From Xanthomonas hortorum (lineage in GTDB: Bacteria; Pseudomonadota; Gammaproteobacteria; Xanthomonadales; Xanthomonadaceae): DNA of 64,000 bases. The DNA is taken from the NCBI RefSeq assembly GCF_002940005.1, contig NZ_MDEF01000003.1; one strand, 5' to 3'. The position numbers and the translations under genes are program-made. Of this stretch, positions 8,188-16,869 are shown in pieces. Positions within the stretch are counted from its first letter, which is position 1; every line of letters begins with the position of its first letter. Under the pieces are notes generated by a model. That model was not told where the DNA came from. It did no database searches and worked only from the letters and a program-made list of their open reading frames with translations.

Positions 8188-9189
8188 ATGACGCCCATTT
8201 CCGTGCTCGACCTGGCGCCGGTCTGCGAAGGCAGCGACACCACCCACGCCTTCGCCAACATGCTCGATCTGGCCCAGCACGCCGAGCGCTGGGGCTATCA
8301 GCGTTATTGGCTGGCCGAGCACCACAACATGCCGGGCATCGCCAGCGCCGCCACTGCGGTGCTGATCGGTCATGTGGCCGGTGGTACCAAGACCATCCGC
8401 GTCGGCGCCGGCGGCATCATGCTGCCCAACCATGCGCCGCTGCAGGTGGCCGAACAGTTCGGCACGCTGGCATCGTTGTATCCGCAGCGCATCGACCTGG
8501 GCCTGGGCCGCGCGCCCGGTACCGACCAGCCCACCGCGCGCGCCTTGCGCCGCTATTTCGACAGTGCCGATCACTTCCCGCAGGACGTGGCCGAGCTGCT
8601 GCGCTACTTCGCACCGGCGGTGTCGGGCCAACTGGTGCAGGCAGTGCCGGGCGCCGGGCTCGACGTGCCGGTGTGGTTGCTGGGCTCCAGCCTGTTCAGT
8701 GCACGCCTGGCCGCAGCGATGGGCCTGTCGTTCGCGTTCGCCTCGCACTTCGCACCCGATGCGATGGACGAAGCCGTGGCGATCTACCGCCGCGAGTTCC
8801 GCCCGTCCGCACAGTTGGCCAAGCCGCACGTGATGCTGGCCTTGAACGTGGTGGCCGCCGAGACCGAGGCGCAGGCGCGCCGCCTGTTCACCACCCAGCA
8901 GCAGAGTTTCGTGAACCTGCGTCGCGGCAAGCCGGGCAAGATTCCCGCGCCGATCGACGATATCGACAGCTTCTGGCAGCCGCACGAACGTGCCGGTGTG
9001 GAGCGCGCGTTGGCCTGCACGGTGCTGGGCGATTCCGAGCAGATCGCGCAGGGCGTGGCCGAGTTCATCGACCGCCACACGCCGGACGAGCTGTTGTTCA
9101 CCGCCAACATCTACGACCATGCCGCGCGTCTGCGCTCGTTCGAAATCGCCGCCATCGCCTGCCGCGAACTGGACGTGACCACTGCGTGA
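8188..9189 (+). CDS. LLM-class flavin-dependent oxidoreductase
   Basis: 333 aa, a luciferase-like (TIM-barrel) monooxygenase. The EHH signature appears early as WLAEHHNMPG, followed by GAGGIMLPNHAPL and DLGLGRAPGTD, all typical of the bacterial 'group 1' luciferase family that uses FMN. It is presumably cytosolic and depends on reduced flavin from a separate reductase; the substrate is unknown. The ATG at 8188 has CCGGAGTC about ten bases upstream. The FMN-binding general stress protein follows after 60 bases on the same strand, so the two may form a flavin-related pair. Confidence 0.85.
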   Translation: MTPISVLDLAPVCEGSDTTHAFANMLDLAQHAERWGYQRYWLAEHHNMPGIASAATAVLIGHVAGGTKTIRVGAGGIMLPNHAPLQVAEQFGTLASLYPQRIDLGLGRAPGTDQPTARALRRYFDSADHFPQDVAELLRYFAPAVSGQLVQAVPGAGLDVPVWLLGSSLFSARLAAAMGLSFAFASHFAPDAMDEAVAIYRREFRPSAQLAKPHVMLALNVVAAETEAQARRLFTTQQQSFVNLRRGKPGKIPAPIDDIDSFWQPHERAGVERALACTVLGDSEQIAQGVAEFIDRHTPDELLFTANIYDHAARLRSFEIAAIACRELDVTTA

Positions 9190-9249
9190 TTCACGTCGCT
9201 TTGCGCGGCGATCCGCTCAGATGCGTCCACATCCATTGGGAAGACCAGC

Positions 9250-9750
9250 ATGCACCTTCAGGAACGCAGCGAGAGCATCAAGCAGTTGGCGGAATTGATC
9301 CGCGGCGTGGACATTGCGATGTTCACCACCGTCTCGGCCGACGGCAAGTTGGTGAGCCGGCCGTTGGGCACGCAGGAAGTCGAATTCGATGGCGATCTGT
9401 GGTTCGCCACCGCTGCCGATAGCCCGAAGGTGGCAGAGATTGCCGCCGATCCGCGCGTCAATGTGGCGTACGCCTCGGCGTCGAAGAACAGCTATGTGTC
9501 GGTCGCCGGTACCGCGCGCGTGGTCAATGACCGCGCCAAGATCGATGAACTCTGGTCGCCGGCAATGAAGGTGTTTTTTCCGGGCGGCAAGGACGACCCC
9601 AATCTGCGTCTGATCCATGTGCGTGCCGAATCGGCCGAATACTGGGATGGCCCGAGCGGGCTGCTGGGCAAGGCGCTGTACTTCGTGATGACGGCAGTCA
9701 CCGACGACACGGGCAGCCTGTCAGACAACCGTGTGGTCGATCTGAAGTAA
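9250..9750 (+). CDS. General stress protein, pyridoxamine-phosphate-oxidase-like FMN-binding split barrel
   Basis: 166 aa. The sequence fits the GSP26-like split-barrel family: an N-terminal helix, then DIAMFTTVSADGKLVSRPL, DLWFATAADSPKV and SYVSVAGTARVV, the usual flavin-pocket strands, with ELWSPAMKVFFPGG in the C-terminal part. Xanthomonas members are known to bind FMN or FAD. It probably works as a small cytosolic flavin reductase or stress protein, not in vitamin B6 synthesis. It follows the LLM oxidoreductase by 60 bases with no obvious terminator between. Confidence 0.85.
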   Translation: MHLQERSESIKQLAELIRGVDIAMFTTVSADGKLVSRPLGTQEVEFDGDLWFATAADSPKVAEIAADPRVNVAYASASKNSYVSVAGTARVVNDRAKIDELWSPAMKVFFPGGKDDPNLRLIHVRAESAEYWDGPSGLLGKALYFVMTAVTDDTGSLSDNRVVDLK

Positions 9751-9785
9751 CGGCGACCGATCAGGTGTGCCGATCGTCTCGCGCA

Positions 9786-10457
9786 TCAGCGCCAGGCGAC
9801 CGGCCACCAATCGCGCACCAGATCCAGCAGCTGGTCGGAAGTGACCCCGAACACCGCCACCGACACCAGCGCCGCCGCCCAGCCCACCAGCAGCAAGGCG
9901 CCATCGCGCTCCAGCAGGGCCAGCGCGAACAACAGCAGGATCAGGCCGAAAATGTAGTTGGTAAACGGGATCGGCAGCGTCAGCAAGATGCCGACCAGCA
10001 CCAGCAGCAAGCCGGTGAACACCTGCGCCGGAATACGATCCAGCATGCCGTGCAAACGTGGTTTGAGCAGCCGATCCAGGCGCTGCAGCGTTGGCGCAAG
10101 CCGCGCAACGAAACGCTGGCTGGTACTGCGGCGCGGCCCACGATCGCCGATGAAACGCGGCACCCACGGCTTGCGCAGGCAGCACATCATCTGCACGCCG
10201 ATCAGCACTGTCAGCGGCCCGCTGATGCCGCCCGCCACGCCGGGAATCGGAATAAAAGAGGGCAGGATCGCCAGAAACAGGAACACGCCGAACGCGCTCT
10301 GCTGCAGATCGGCCAGAATCTCGCGCACACGCAACACATGATTCGGGTCGCCCTCGCTGAAGGCTGCCAGCAGGCTGCGGATGCCTTCATTGCGATACCG
10401 CATGTGTTCGCCGCCGGAATCATCGGATGGCGGCGCGCCGTTATCCGACGATGTCAT
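9786..10457 (-). CDS. ExoD-like exopolysaccharide synthesis protein
   Basis: 223 aa. The family (PF06055) pattern is visible: a soluble N-terminus (IRSLLAAFSEGDPNHVLRVREILADLQQSAFGVFLFLAILPSFIPIPGVAGGISGP), then three C-terminal hydrophobic segments around 140-220. ExoD of rhizobia affects exopolysaccharide production and alkali tolerance; the biochemical function is not established. I place the start at 10457 because AGGA lies seven bases upstream; the ATG at 10469 has no such site. The start overlaps the end of the CNNM gene by 17 bases, implying translational coupling. The gene is last in its minus-strand pair. Confidence 0.75.
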   Translation of the reverse strand: MTSSDNGAPPSDDSGGEHMRYRNEGIRSLLAAFSEGDPNHVLRVREILADLQQSAFGVFLFLAILPSFIPIPGVAGGISGPLTVLIGVQMMCCLRKPWVPRFIGDRGPRRSTSQRFVARLAPTLQRLDRLLKPRLHGMLDRIPAQVFTGLLLVLVGILLTLPIPFTNYIFGLILLLFALALLERDGALLLVGWAAALVSVAVFGVTSDQLLDLVRDWWPVAWR

Positions 10458-11781
10458 CGCTGTCCTCATCGCCGATGCGGCTCAGCAACAGCTTGTCCAC
10501 GCGCGCGCCATCCAGATCCACGATCTCGATACGCCACCCGGCCCAATCGAAGAATTCGCCGGCCTGCGGAATACGCCCGAAGTAGTAGATGCACAGACCG
10601 GCGAGCGTGTGGTAATCGCCTTCGTCGGCTTCGGGCAGTTCGGCGCCCAGCACTTCGCGCAGTTCTTCCACCGGCAGCGAGCCGTCGATCAGTAACGAAC
10701 CGTCGGCGCGCGTGATCACCAGCGCGTCTTCGTCGGTGTTTTCCACCGCCTGCAGACGGCCGACCACTGCGCCCATCAAGTCGCTGATGGTCACCAGGCC
10801 GCGGATTTCGCCGTATTCGTCGACCACCAGCGCCATCGACTGCTGTTCTTCGCGAAAGATCTCCAGCAGCTTCATCGCATGCGTGGATTCGGACACGAAC
10901 AAGGTATCGCGCAGCGCCTGGAACAGGTTCTCGCCGTGCCCGCCCATGCGCGTGACCAGCGATTTGACTTCCAGTACGCCGGCAATGTCCTGGTCGCTGC
11001 CGCGATACACCGGGTAACGCGAGAACTCGTGCTCGCGCATCATCTGCAGGTTGCGTTCCGGCTCGGCATTGGCATCCAGCCAGGCGATGCGGTTACGCGG
11101 CGTCATCAGGCTGTCGGCGGTGCGGTCGCCCAGCCGCATCACCCGGTTCATCATGTCGCGCTCGTGCGCGTCGATCACGCCGGCCTCGTGGCTTTCGGCC
11201 ACCAGCATGCGGATCTCTTCTTCGGTCACCGAGGCCGATTCGTCCTTGCCCATGCCCAGCATGCGCAGCACCAACCGGGTCGAGCGCGCCAGTACCCACA
11301 CGCCGGGTGCGGCGATCTTGGCCAGCCACGCCATCGGCACCGCCACCACGCCGGCAATGTCTTCGGAATTGCGCAGCGCCAGCCGTTTGGGGACCAGTTC
11401 GCCGAAGATCAGTGTCAGGAAGGTGATCAAGGCCACCGCCAGCGTGCTACCGATCACCGCCGAATACGGTTTGGGGTCGCCAACCAGCGAGAAAGTGGCC
11501 GACAACGCAGGGAAGGCCAGCTGCAGCCGCTCGCCGATCGCCTCGCCGATGGCTTCGCCGCCGAACAGGCCGGTCAGGATGCCGATCGAGGTGATGCCGA
11601 TCTGCACCGTGGACAGAAAGTTTTCCGGGCTTTCGGCCAATGCCAGGGCCCGCGCGGCGCGCTTGCTGGAGCCGGCCATCTGCTTCAGGCGGCTCTTGCG
11701 CGAGGTCATCAGCGACATCTCCGACATGGCGAAGAAGCCGTTCAACAAAATCAGCGCGATAACGATCAGAAACTCAACCAC
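10441..11781 (-). CDS. CNNM/CorC-HlyC family transporter-associated protein
   Basis: 446 aa. It has an N-terminal DUF21/CNNM membrane domain (about 1-190, starting MVEFLIVIALILLNGFFAMSEM), a pair of CBS domains (about 205-335; ending EEQQSMALVVDEYGEIRGLVTISDLMGAVVG) and the C-terminal CorC_HlyC domain (to ELPEADEGDYHTLAGLCIYYFGRIPQAGE). Proteins of this build are linked to Mg2+ or Na+ export and resistance; the older 'hemolysin' label is misleading. It sits upstream of and overlaps the ExoD-like gene. The 274 bases upstream separate it from the divergent DUF47-Pit operon. Confidence 0.85.
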   Translation of the reverse strand: MVEFLIVIALILLNGFFAMSEMSLMTSRKSRLKQMAGSSKRAARALALAESPENFLSTVQIGITSIGILTGLFGGEAIGEAIGERLQLAFPALSATFSLVGDPKPYSAVIGSTLAVALITFLTLIFGELVPKRLALRNSEDIAGVVAVPMAWLAKIAAPGVWVLARSTRLVLRMLGMGKDESASVTEEEIRMLVAESHEAGVIDAHERDMMNRVMRLGDRTADSLMTPRNRIAWLDANAEPERNLQMMREHEFSRYPVYRGSDQDIAGVLEVKSLVTRMGGHGENLFQALRDTLFVSESTHAMKLLEIFREEQQSMALVVDEYGEIRGLVTISDLMGAVVGRLQAVENTDEDALVITRADGSLLIDGSLPVEELREVLGAELPEADEGDYHTLAGLCIYYFGRIPQAGEFFDWAGWRIEIVDLDGARVDKLLLSRIGDEDSDDIVG

Positions 11782-11986
11782 GGGCGTCTTCCCCGGTCAG
11801 TGAAGGGGAGGGCGGGCGAGCACTAGGTTGGCCGGCGCGCACAAAGGCGGGGCGGCAACGGGAGGGTAGGGGGTCGTCTTCCATAGGGTGCACCCGAAGG
11901 CGCGCGAGCATGTTAGCAAACCGCAGGGTGGTTCGAGCCGGGAAATGCGCATGTGAAGGCCGCCCCAGGCACCGAGATATCCAGAC

Positions 11987-12004
11987 ACGTCATGGAACGG
12001 TCAT
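11987..12004 (+). promoter_or_regulatory. Probable Pho box upstream of the DUF47-Pit operon
   Basis: Two GTCAT half-sites start at 11989 and 12000, an 11-base period as in the PhoB consensus (two CTGTCAT units, 4-base spacer). The second half-site runs into CATAAT (12002-12007), a plausible -10, so a bound PhoB dimer would overlap the core promoter. That fits repression of a low-affinity phosphate transporter under phosphate starvation, as reported for pit in Sinorhizobium. The start codon is at 12056. Confidence 0.5.
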
Positions 12005-12055
12005 AATTCGCCCTCGGCGTCCGTCTCTCCCTCGACGGCAGGAAGTTCTTCACCC

Positions 12056-12682
12056 ATGTTCTCGTTGCAGACCATCTTCGGTTCCGGCAAGCAGTTCTAT
12101 GCGCTTCTGAACGAAGCGGCGCAGGCCGCCTACGACAGCACCAAGGCCTTGCACGCCATGATGCGCACGTCCGACCGCCAACCCGCGCTGGACGCCTTCA
12201 AGCTGGCCCGCCTGCGCGAACGCGCCGCCTCGGACAAGATCGGCCAGGCGCTGGTGGACAGCTTCATGACCCCGATCGAGCGCGAGGACATCGAAGCGCT
12301 GGGTTCGGCGCTGTACAAGATCCCCAAGCAGGTCGAGAAATTCGCCGACCGCTACTCGCTGGCCACCAAGCATCTGGAGCACATCGACTTCGCGCCGCGC
12401 GCGGCGATGCTGGAACAGGCTGCGGCCGTCGTGGTGGAGATGGTGACCGACCTGCCGCAGATGAACATCGATCGCATGACCGCGCTCAACGACAAGCTGC
12501 GCATGCTGGAAAACGAAGCCGACCGGCTGATGCTCGAGCTGTATCGCGACATCTATTCCGGCCGCCTGGACACGCTGCAGATGTTCCTGCTCAAGGAATT
12601 CTTCGAGATTCTGGAAAAGGCCATCGACCGTTGCCGCGAGGCAGGGGTGGTGGTGTACCAGATCGTGCTGAAGAACAGCTGA
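12056..12682 (+). CDS. DUF47 family PhoU-like protein, Pit-associated
   Basis: 208 aa, almost entirely helical and charged, without signal peptide or membrane segment. The pattern (EAAQAAYDSTKALHAM near the start, FMTPIEREDIEALGSALYKIPKQVEKFADR in the middle, LENEADRLM near 165) is that of DUF47/PhoU-like proteins, whose four-helix bundles carry acidic metal-binding sites. They are nearly always encoded just before Pit transporters and are thought to control them. The Pit gene starts nine bases after this stop. A likely Pho box lies 52 bases upstream of the start. Confidence 0.85.
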   Translation: MFSLQTIFGSGKQFYALLNEAAQAAYDSTKALHAMMRTSDRQPALDAFKLARLRERAASDKIGQALVDSFMTPIEREDIEALGSALYKIPKQVEKFADRYSLATKHLEHIDFAPRAAMLEQAAAVVVEMVTDLPQMNIDRMTALNDKLRMLENEADRLMLELYRDIYSGRLDTLQMFLLKEFFEILEKAIDRCREAGVVVYQIVLKNS

Positions 12683-12691
12683 GGTCGCCGC

Positions 12692-13819
12692 GTGCTTACC
12701 CTAGTTCTGGTGGTGATCCTGGCGGCGTTGGTGTTCGAGTTCATCAACGGCTTCCACGACACCGCCAACTCCATCGCTACCGTGGTCGCCACCAAGGTGC
12801 TCTCGCCAGGTTGGGCGGTGATGCTGGCTGCCGGCATGAACCTCATTGGCGCGCTCACCGGCACCGCCGTGGCGCTGACGATCGCCTCCGGCCTGCTCAA
12901 CACCAACGTGGTCGAGGTCACCCCGCAGGTGATTCTGTGCGCGCTGCTGGGCGGCATCATCTGGAACCTGATCACCTGGTGGAAGGGCCTGCCGTCGTCG
13001 TCCTCGCACGCCTTGATCGGCGGTCTGTGCGGCGCTGGTCTGGCCGCGGCGCACAACAACTGGGACGCGCTGATCTGGTCGGAAAACATCGGCAACTGGG
13101 CCAAGAACAAGGGCCTGTTGTGGAAGGTGTTCGTGCCGATGATCACCTCGCCGATCGCCGGCTTCCTGCTCGGCATCGTGGTGATGCTGCTGCTGTGGGC
13201 GATCATCGCCGGCATGGCCAAGCTCGGCGGGCCGATCGGCCGGCTGGCGCGTCCGCGCTGGGTCAACGCCTTCTTCGGCAAGGCGCAGATCGCCTCGGCC
13301 GCCTACATGGGGTATGCGCACGGCCACAACGACGCGCAGAAGACCATGGGCATCATCGCCATGACCCTGATCGGCGCGCAGTCGGCCGGTGCACTGGACG
13401 ATCTGCCGAGCTGGTTGAGCTTCCTGCATCCGGGGACCGGCATTGGAGCCGGCGACGGCATCCCGATGTGGATCGTGCTGACCTGCGCGGTGGTGATGGC
13501 CGCCGGTACCGCCTCGGGCGGCTGGAAGATCATCAAGACGCTCGGCCACAAGATGGTCAAGCTGCACCCCATCCACGGCTTTGCCGCAGAAACCAGCTCG
13601 GCGACGGTGCTCACCGTGGCCGCGCATTTCGGCATGCCGGTGTCGACCACGCACAGCATTTCCACCGCGATCATGGGTGTGGGCTTTGCCAAGAATCCAC
13701 GCTCGCTGCGGTTGGGCGTGATCGAGCGCATCGTCTGGGCCTGGATTTTGACCATCCCGGCCGCTGGCGGCGTGGCGTATCTGATCCTGCGTTGCTTCGA
13801 GTGGTTTGGCTGGACCTGA
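12692..13819 (+). CDS. pit: Inorganic phosphate transporter, Pit family
   Basis: 375 aa integral inner-membrane protein with about ten hydrophobic segments. The duplicated PiT signatures are both present: INGFHDTANSIATVVATKVLSP at the N-terminus and MGYAHGHNDAQKTMG near 205-220, and also SSSHALIGGLCGAG and VSTTHSISTAIMGVG. It imports metal-phosphate with protons at low affinity. It starts with GTG at 12692, nine bases after the DUF47 gene, so the two are translationally close and share a promoter. No terminator is obvious downstream. Confidence 0.92.
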   Translation: MLTLVLVVILAALVFEFINGFHDTANSIATVVATKVLSPGWAVMLAAGMNLIGALTGTAVALTIASGLLNTNVVEVTPQVILCALLGGIIWNLITWWKGLPSSSSHALIGGLCGAGLAAAHNNWDALIWSENIGNWAKNKGLLWKVFVPMITSPIAGFLLGIVVMLLLWAIIAGMAKLGGPIGRLARPRWVNAFFGKAQIASAAYMGYAHGHNDAQKTMGIIAMTLIGAQSAGALDDLPSWLSFLHPGTGIGAGDGIPMWIVLTCAVVMAAGTASGGWKIIKTLGHKMVKLHPIHGFAAETSSATVLTVAAHFGMPVSTTHSISTAIMGVGFAKNPRSLRLGVIERIVWAWILTIPAAGGVAYLILRCFEWFGWT

Positions 13820-13942
13820 GCGCTGTCGTAGCGTGGTCACCTCGGTCGGCGACGATACGGCGCTGATTGCGGGTGGTCCTGTTGCAGGTCATCCCGTTCG
13901 ACACTGATGTTCTAACGCGTTCTGCCTGAGGAAAACGCGCCG

Positions 13943-14704
13943 ATGATGCTTGCGCTGGTGTGCGTGTTGTTCCTGCTGTCCTGGCTGATCGGCCGCCGGC
14001 GCTGGCGGCGCAGCGCCCGCGCGCTGGCGGCGGCCACGTTGGCGTTGCTGCTGCTGGTCGGTTGCGGTCCCTTGTCGAGCTGGATGCTGCACGGCTTGCA
14101 GCAGACCGGCGTCAACGATTTCAACGACTGGCGCGCGCGCAACATGATCGTGTTGCTGGGCGCGGGCACGGTGCGGCCCGATGGCCCGGATGCCACCGCC
14201 GAAGCGAACATGTTTGCTTACGGCCGCATCGTCGAGTCGGCGCGGCTGTATCGGCAATGCCGCGCGCATGGCGGCGACTGCAAGATCGAGATCAGCGGCG
14301 GCGACGCGCGCGGGCTGGGCCTGTCCGAAGCGGTGGTGTATCGAAAGGTGCTGATCGGGATAGGCATTGATCAGGCCGATCTGATCATGGAGCCGTCCAG
14401 CATGAATACCTGGCAGAACGCGCAGTTCAGCCAGCCGTTGCTGCGCAAGTACCGTGCCGATCGGGTGGTGCTGGTGTCGTCGGCCACGCATCTGCGCCGC
14501 GCCGAACTCTACTTCCGTCACTTCGGCATCGAGGCCACGCCGGTGCGCTCGGACTGGTTGACCGCCTCCTGGGCCTGGTTGCCGCAGAGCTACAACTTCA
14601 CCGTGGCCGATGTCGCCTTGCACGAGTATCTGGGCATCGCGCGCTATCGGGTCTACGAGTGGTTGGGCTGGAATGTGAAGGCCACGCTGCCTGGGGAGTT
14701 GTGA
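13943..14704 (+). CDS. YdcF/ElyC-like DUF218 membrane protein
   Basis: 253 aa. Two N-terminal hydrophobic stretches (4-17 and about 29-42, the second ending LLLLVGCGPLSS, which looks like a lipobox but follows an earlier membrane segment) precede a DUF218 domain. The domain shows MIVLLGAG (about 69-76), ISGGDARGLG and SSATHLRRAELYF, matching the conserved Gly/Asp and Ser-x-x-x-x-Arg-Ala positions of the family. E. coli relatives (ElyC, SanA, YdcF) influence envelope integrity or lipid-carrier metabolism; the reaction is not defined. The domain should face the periplasm. A heptamer array follows 15 bases after the stop. Confidence 0.75.
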   Translation: MMLALVCVLFLLSWLIGRRRWRRSARALAAATLALLLLVGCGPLSSWMLHGLQQTGVNDFNDWRARNMIVLLGAGTVRPDGPDATAEANMFAYGRIVESARLYRQCRAHGGDCKIEISGGDARGLGLSEAVVYRKVLIGIGIDQADLIMEPSSMNTWQNAQFSQPLLRKYRADRVVLVSSATHLRRAELYFRHFGIEATPVRSDWLTASWAWLPQSYNFTVADVALHEYLGIARYRVYEWLGWNVKATLPGEL

Positions 14705-14718
14705 GCCGGGAGCGGGTA

Positions 14719-14792
14719 TTCGGGATTGGGAATTCGAGATTCGAGATTCGAGATTCGAGATTCGAGATTCGAGATTCGAGATTCGAGATTCG
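14719..14792. repeat. Heptamer tandem array (ATTCGAG unit)
   Basis: After two GGGATT-type units, bases 14732-14792 form about 8.7 perfect copies of the 7-base unit ATTCGAG. Elsewhere in the window the unit is GGGATTC or GGGATTG; only this array has the homogeneous GAGATTC form, and only here is no inverted partner array nearby. It lies just after the YdcF-like gene and is a likely variable-number locus. Confidence 0.95.
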
Positions 14793-14960
14793 TAAAAGCC
14801 GGCGTGCGTCCTGGTGTGCGCGGCTGATTTATTTCCAACATTGCTTGGTGCGGTGGAGAGCTCGACGGGAGCAACGCGTGCGCGGCGGCTGGGAAAAGTA
14901 ATGGCTCGGCACTATGGCTTTGCGACTACCTACGCACTCGCTTGCAGCAACCGGCCTGAT

Positions 14961-14992
14961 GCATCGCCGACCGCTGTTGCGGCCGGCGATGC
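14961..14992 (-). terminator. Possible hairpin terminator of the S10 peptidase gene
   Basis: GCATCGCCG (14961-14969) pairs with CGGCGATGC (14984-14992), leaving a 14-base loop. It lies seven bases past the stop codon of the minus-strand carboxypeptidase gene. There is no T-run, so termination is uncertain. Confidence 0.4.
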
Positions 14993-14998
14993 CTGCGC

Positions 14999-16513
14999 TC
15001 AACGTGTTTCGTACATTGCCTTGACGTCGTTGCGGAATGCGGTCTGGCTGTCGGCGCGGTTGTAGAACATGTGGCCGCCCGGATACTCGCGCACCTGCAC
15101 ACGTTTCGGGTCGTTGCCCATCGCCGGCATCTGATCCACCGTCAGCACCGAGCCCATGAACGGGCAGGAGAGATCGTTCCAGCCGTGCGCGATCAACACG
15201 CGCAGTTTCGGGTCGATCGCCACCGATTGGCGCAGCTGCGTCACCGCACCCTTGCGCAGTTCGTCGTTCCAGTCCCACAGTTTGTTGACGTCGTAATTGA
15301 GCGCCTGATAACGCGCGTCGACCTTCCAGCCGACCACGCGGGTGACGAAGTCCACCATCGCGGTGGTGGTCGGGGCGATGATGCTGTCCAGCAACGGGTC
15401 GTTGGCGCGCTGCTCCGGATCGTTCGGGAACGGGTCGAATGCGGTCACGTTGGAGTCGTAGCGGCTGCCCAGTTCGCCCTTGTCGCGAAATACCTCGCGC
15501 AAATACGCCTGCGTTTCCAGGCGTCCGCCGGAGCGCCGCACATAGGCCGGATCCAGCCCGGTCATGCGGGTGACCTGCTGCAGCATCGCCTCGCTGGCCT
15601 GCGGGTCGGTGCGTCCTTTCATCAGCGCCACCGCGTAGTCGCCGCGGGTGTAATCGATCACCTGGCGCATCGCCGTGTCGCTGAGCTGGCCCTGGCGTTC
15701 CAGGTGTGCGGCGGCGATCGAGGGCAGCGTCATCATCCATGCCAGCGGCGACACATCGCTGTTGTCGTCCAGGGTGGGATTGAGATACGGCGACACCAGC
15801 ACCACACCGTTCATCGCCACGCCCAGCCGGGTCTGCAGGTAATGGGTGATGCGCGGTCCACGGAAGCCGCCATAGCTTTCGCCAACCAGGTACTTGCGCG
15901 CCTGCAGGCGACGGTTCTTGAGCAGCCAGTCGTAGACCACGCGCGAGAGGTATTCCACGTCGGCCTGCGGGTTGTAGAACTGTTTCTTGGCCTCGTCATC
16001 GCCGATCAGGGAGCGGCTGAAGCCGGTGCCGACCGGGTCGATGAACACCAGATCGGTGAAGTCCAGCCAGGTGCCGGGGTTGTCGCGCAGTGCCGCCGGT
16101 GCCGAGGCGCTATCGCCTTCGGCGCCGAAACCCACCACCTTCGGCCCGATCGCGCCCATGTTCAGATACACCGACGACGCGCCGGGCCCGCCGTTCAATG
16201 CGAACGTGACTGGCCGGTCCTTGCCATCCACGGTGTAGGCGGTGAATACCACTTCGCCGGTGGTCTTGCCTTGCGCGTCGCGTACCGGCAGCGTGCCGAC
16301 GGTGGCGGTGTAACTCAGCGTCCGGCCGGCCACGCGCGTGCTCTGACGCACGCTGGCATCGGCTGGCAACGGCGCAGGCTTGGATGTCGCTGCGTCGGGT
16401 TTTGCATCGCTTTTGGCGTCGCTTTTACTATCGTTTTTATCTGGCGCAGCGGCCAGCGCCGTCCCGCTGAGCAGGACACAGGCCAGCAGGCCGGCACGGA
16501 GAAAAGAGGGCAT
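14999..16513 (-). CDS. Secreted S10-family serine carboxypeptidase
   Basis: 504 aa. It has a signal peptide (MPSFLRAGLLACVLLSGTALAA, cleavage after AAA near 23) followed by a Lys/Asp-rich linker with repeated SDAK units. The catalytic domain shows NGGPGASSVYLN (oxyanion region), the nucleophile motif GESYGG (Ser at about 213), an Asp candidate in HGWNDLSCPF and a His candidate in YPGGHMFYN. It should be exported to the periplasm or outside and remove C-terminal residues from peptides. It stands alone: downstream is a hairpin, upstream 356 bases of repeats separate it from parE. Confidence 0.88.
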   Translation of the reverse strand: MPSFLRAGLLACVLLSGTALAAAPDKNDSKSDAKSDAKPDAATSKPAPLPADASVRQSTRVAGRTLSYTATVGTLPVRDAQGKTTGEVVFTAYTVDGKDRPVTFALNGGPGASSVYLNMGAIGPKVVGFGAEGDSASAPAALRDNPGTWLDFTDLVFIDPVGTGFSRSLIGDDEAKKQFYNPQADVEYLSRVVYDWLLKNRRLQARKYLVGESYGGFRGPRITHYLQTRLGVAMNGVVLVSPYLNPTLDDNSDVSPLAWMMTLPSIAAAHLERQGQLSDTAMRQVIDYTRGDYAVALMKGRTDPQASEAMLQQVTRMTGLDPAYVRRSGGRLETQAYLREVFRDKGELGSRYDSNVTAFDPFPNDPEQRANDPLLDSIIAPTTTAMVDFVTRVVGWKVDARYQALNYDVNKLWDWNDELRKGAVTQLRQSVAIDPKLRVLIAHGWNDLSCPFMGSVLTVDQMPAMGNDPKRVQVREYPGGHMFYNRADSQTAFRNDVKAMYETR

Positions 16514-16869
16514 GGAGATCGAGGTTCGAACAGGGGAGCGACGATGCTAGGCCCCGGCAGCGCTCGGTGGATGTGCACAAAGGCATGTGTGTCGCGTTGA
16601 CCGATGTGGCTCGCCTGGCTTGGAGCGGTATGTGCCGCGGCAGGCAGCCGTCTGACTCAAGGGGTGAGGTTTGCGCAGTCCGCTGAAATAAGCATCGACC
16701 TAAAAGAAAATCGATAGCACCCCCTTCTCCCATCGGGAGAAGGTGCCCCGCAGGGGCGGATGAGGGTACGGGCGAAGCCTCGTGTCATCCATTACAGAGT
16801 GGCTTTGCCCCGTACCCTCACCCCAACCCCTCTCCCGCAAGGAGAGGGGCTCTAAAGCTTCTTGTGCTC
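16514..16869. repeat. Intergenic region with two blocks of the CCTCTCC-type repeat
   Basis: No gene is seen. Bases 16721-16770 carry CCCCTTCTCCCATCGGGAGAAGG and a GGATGAGGGTACGGG stretch; 16803-16856 carry CCCCGTACCCTCACCCC with CCTCTCCCGCAAGGAGAGG. The two blocks face each other. They lie directly downstream of parE (minus strand) and may act as its transcription end. Confidence 0.7.
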
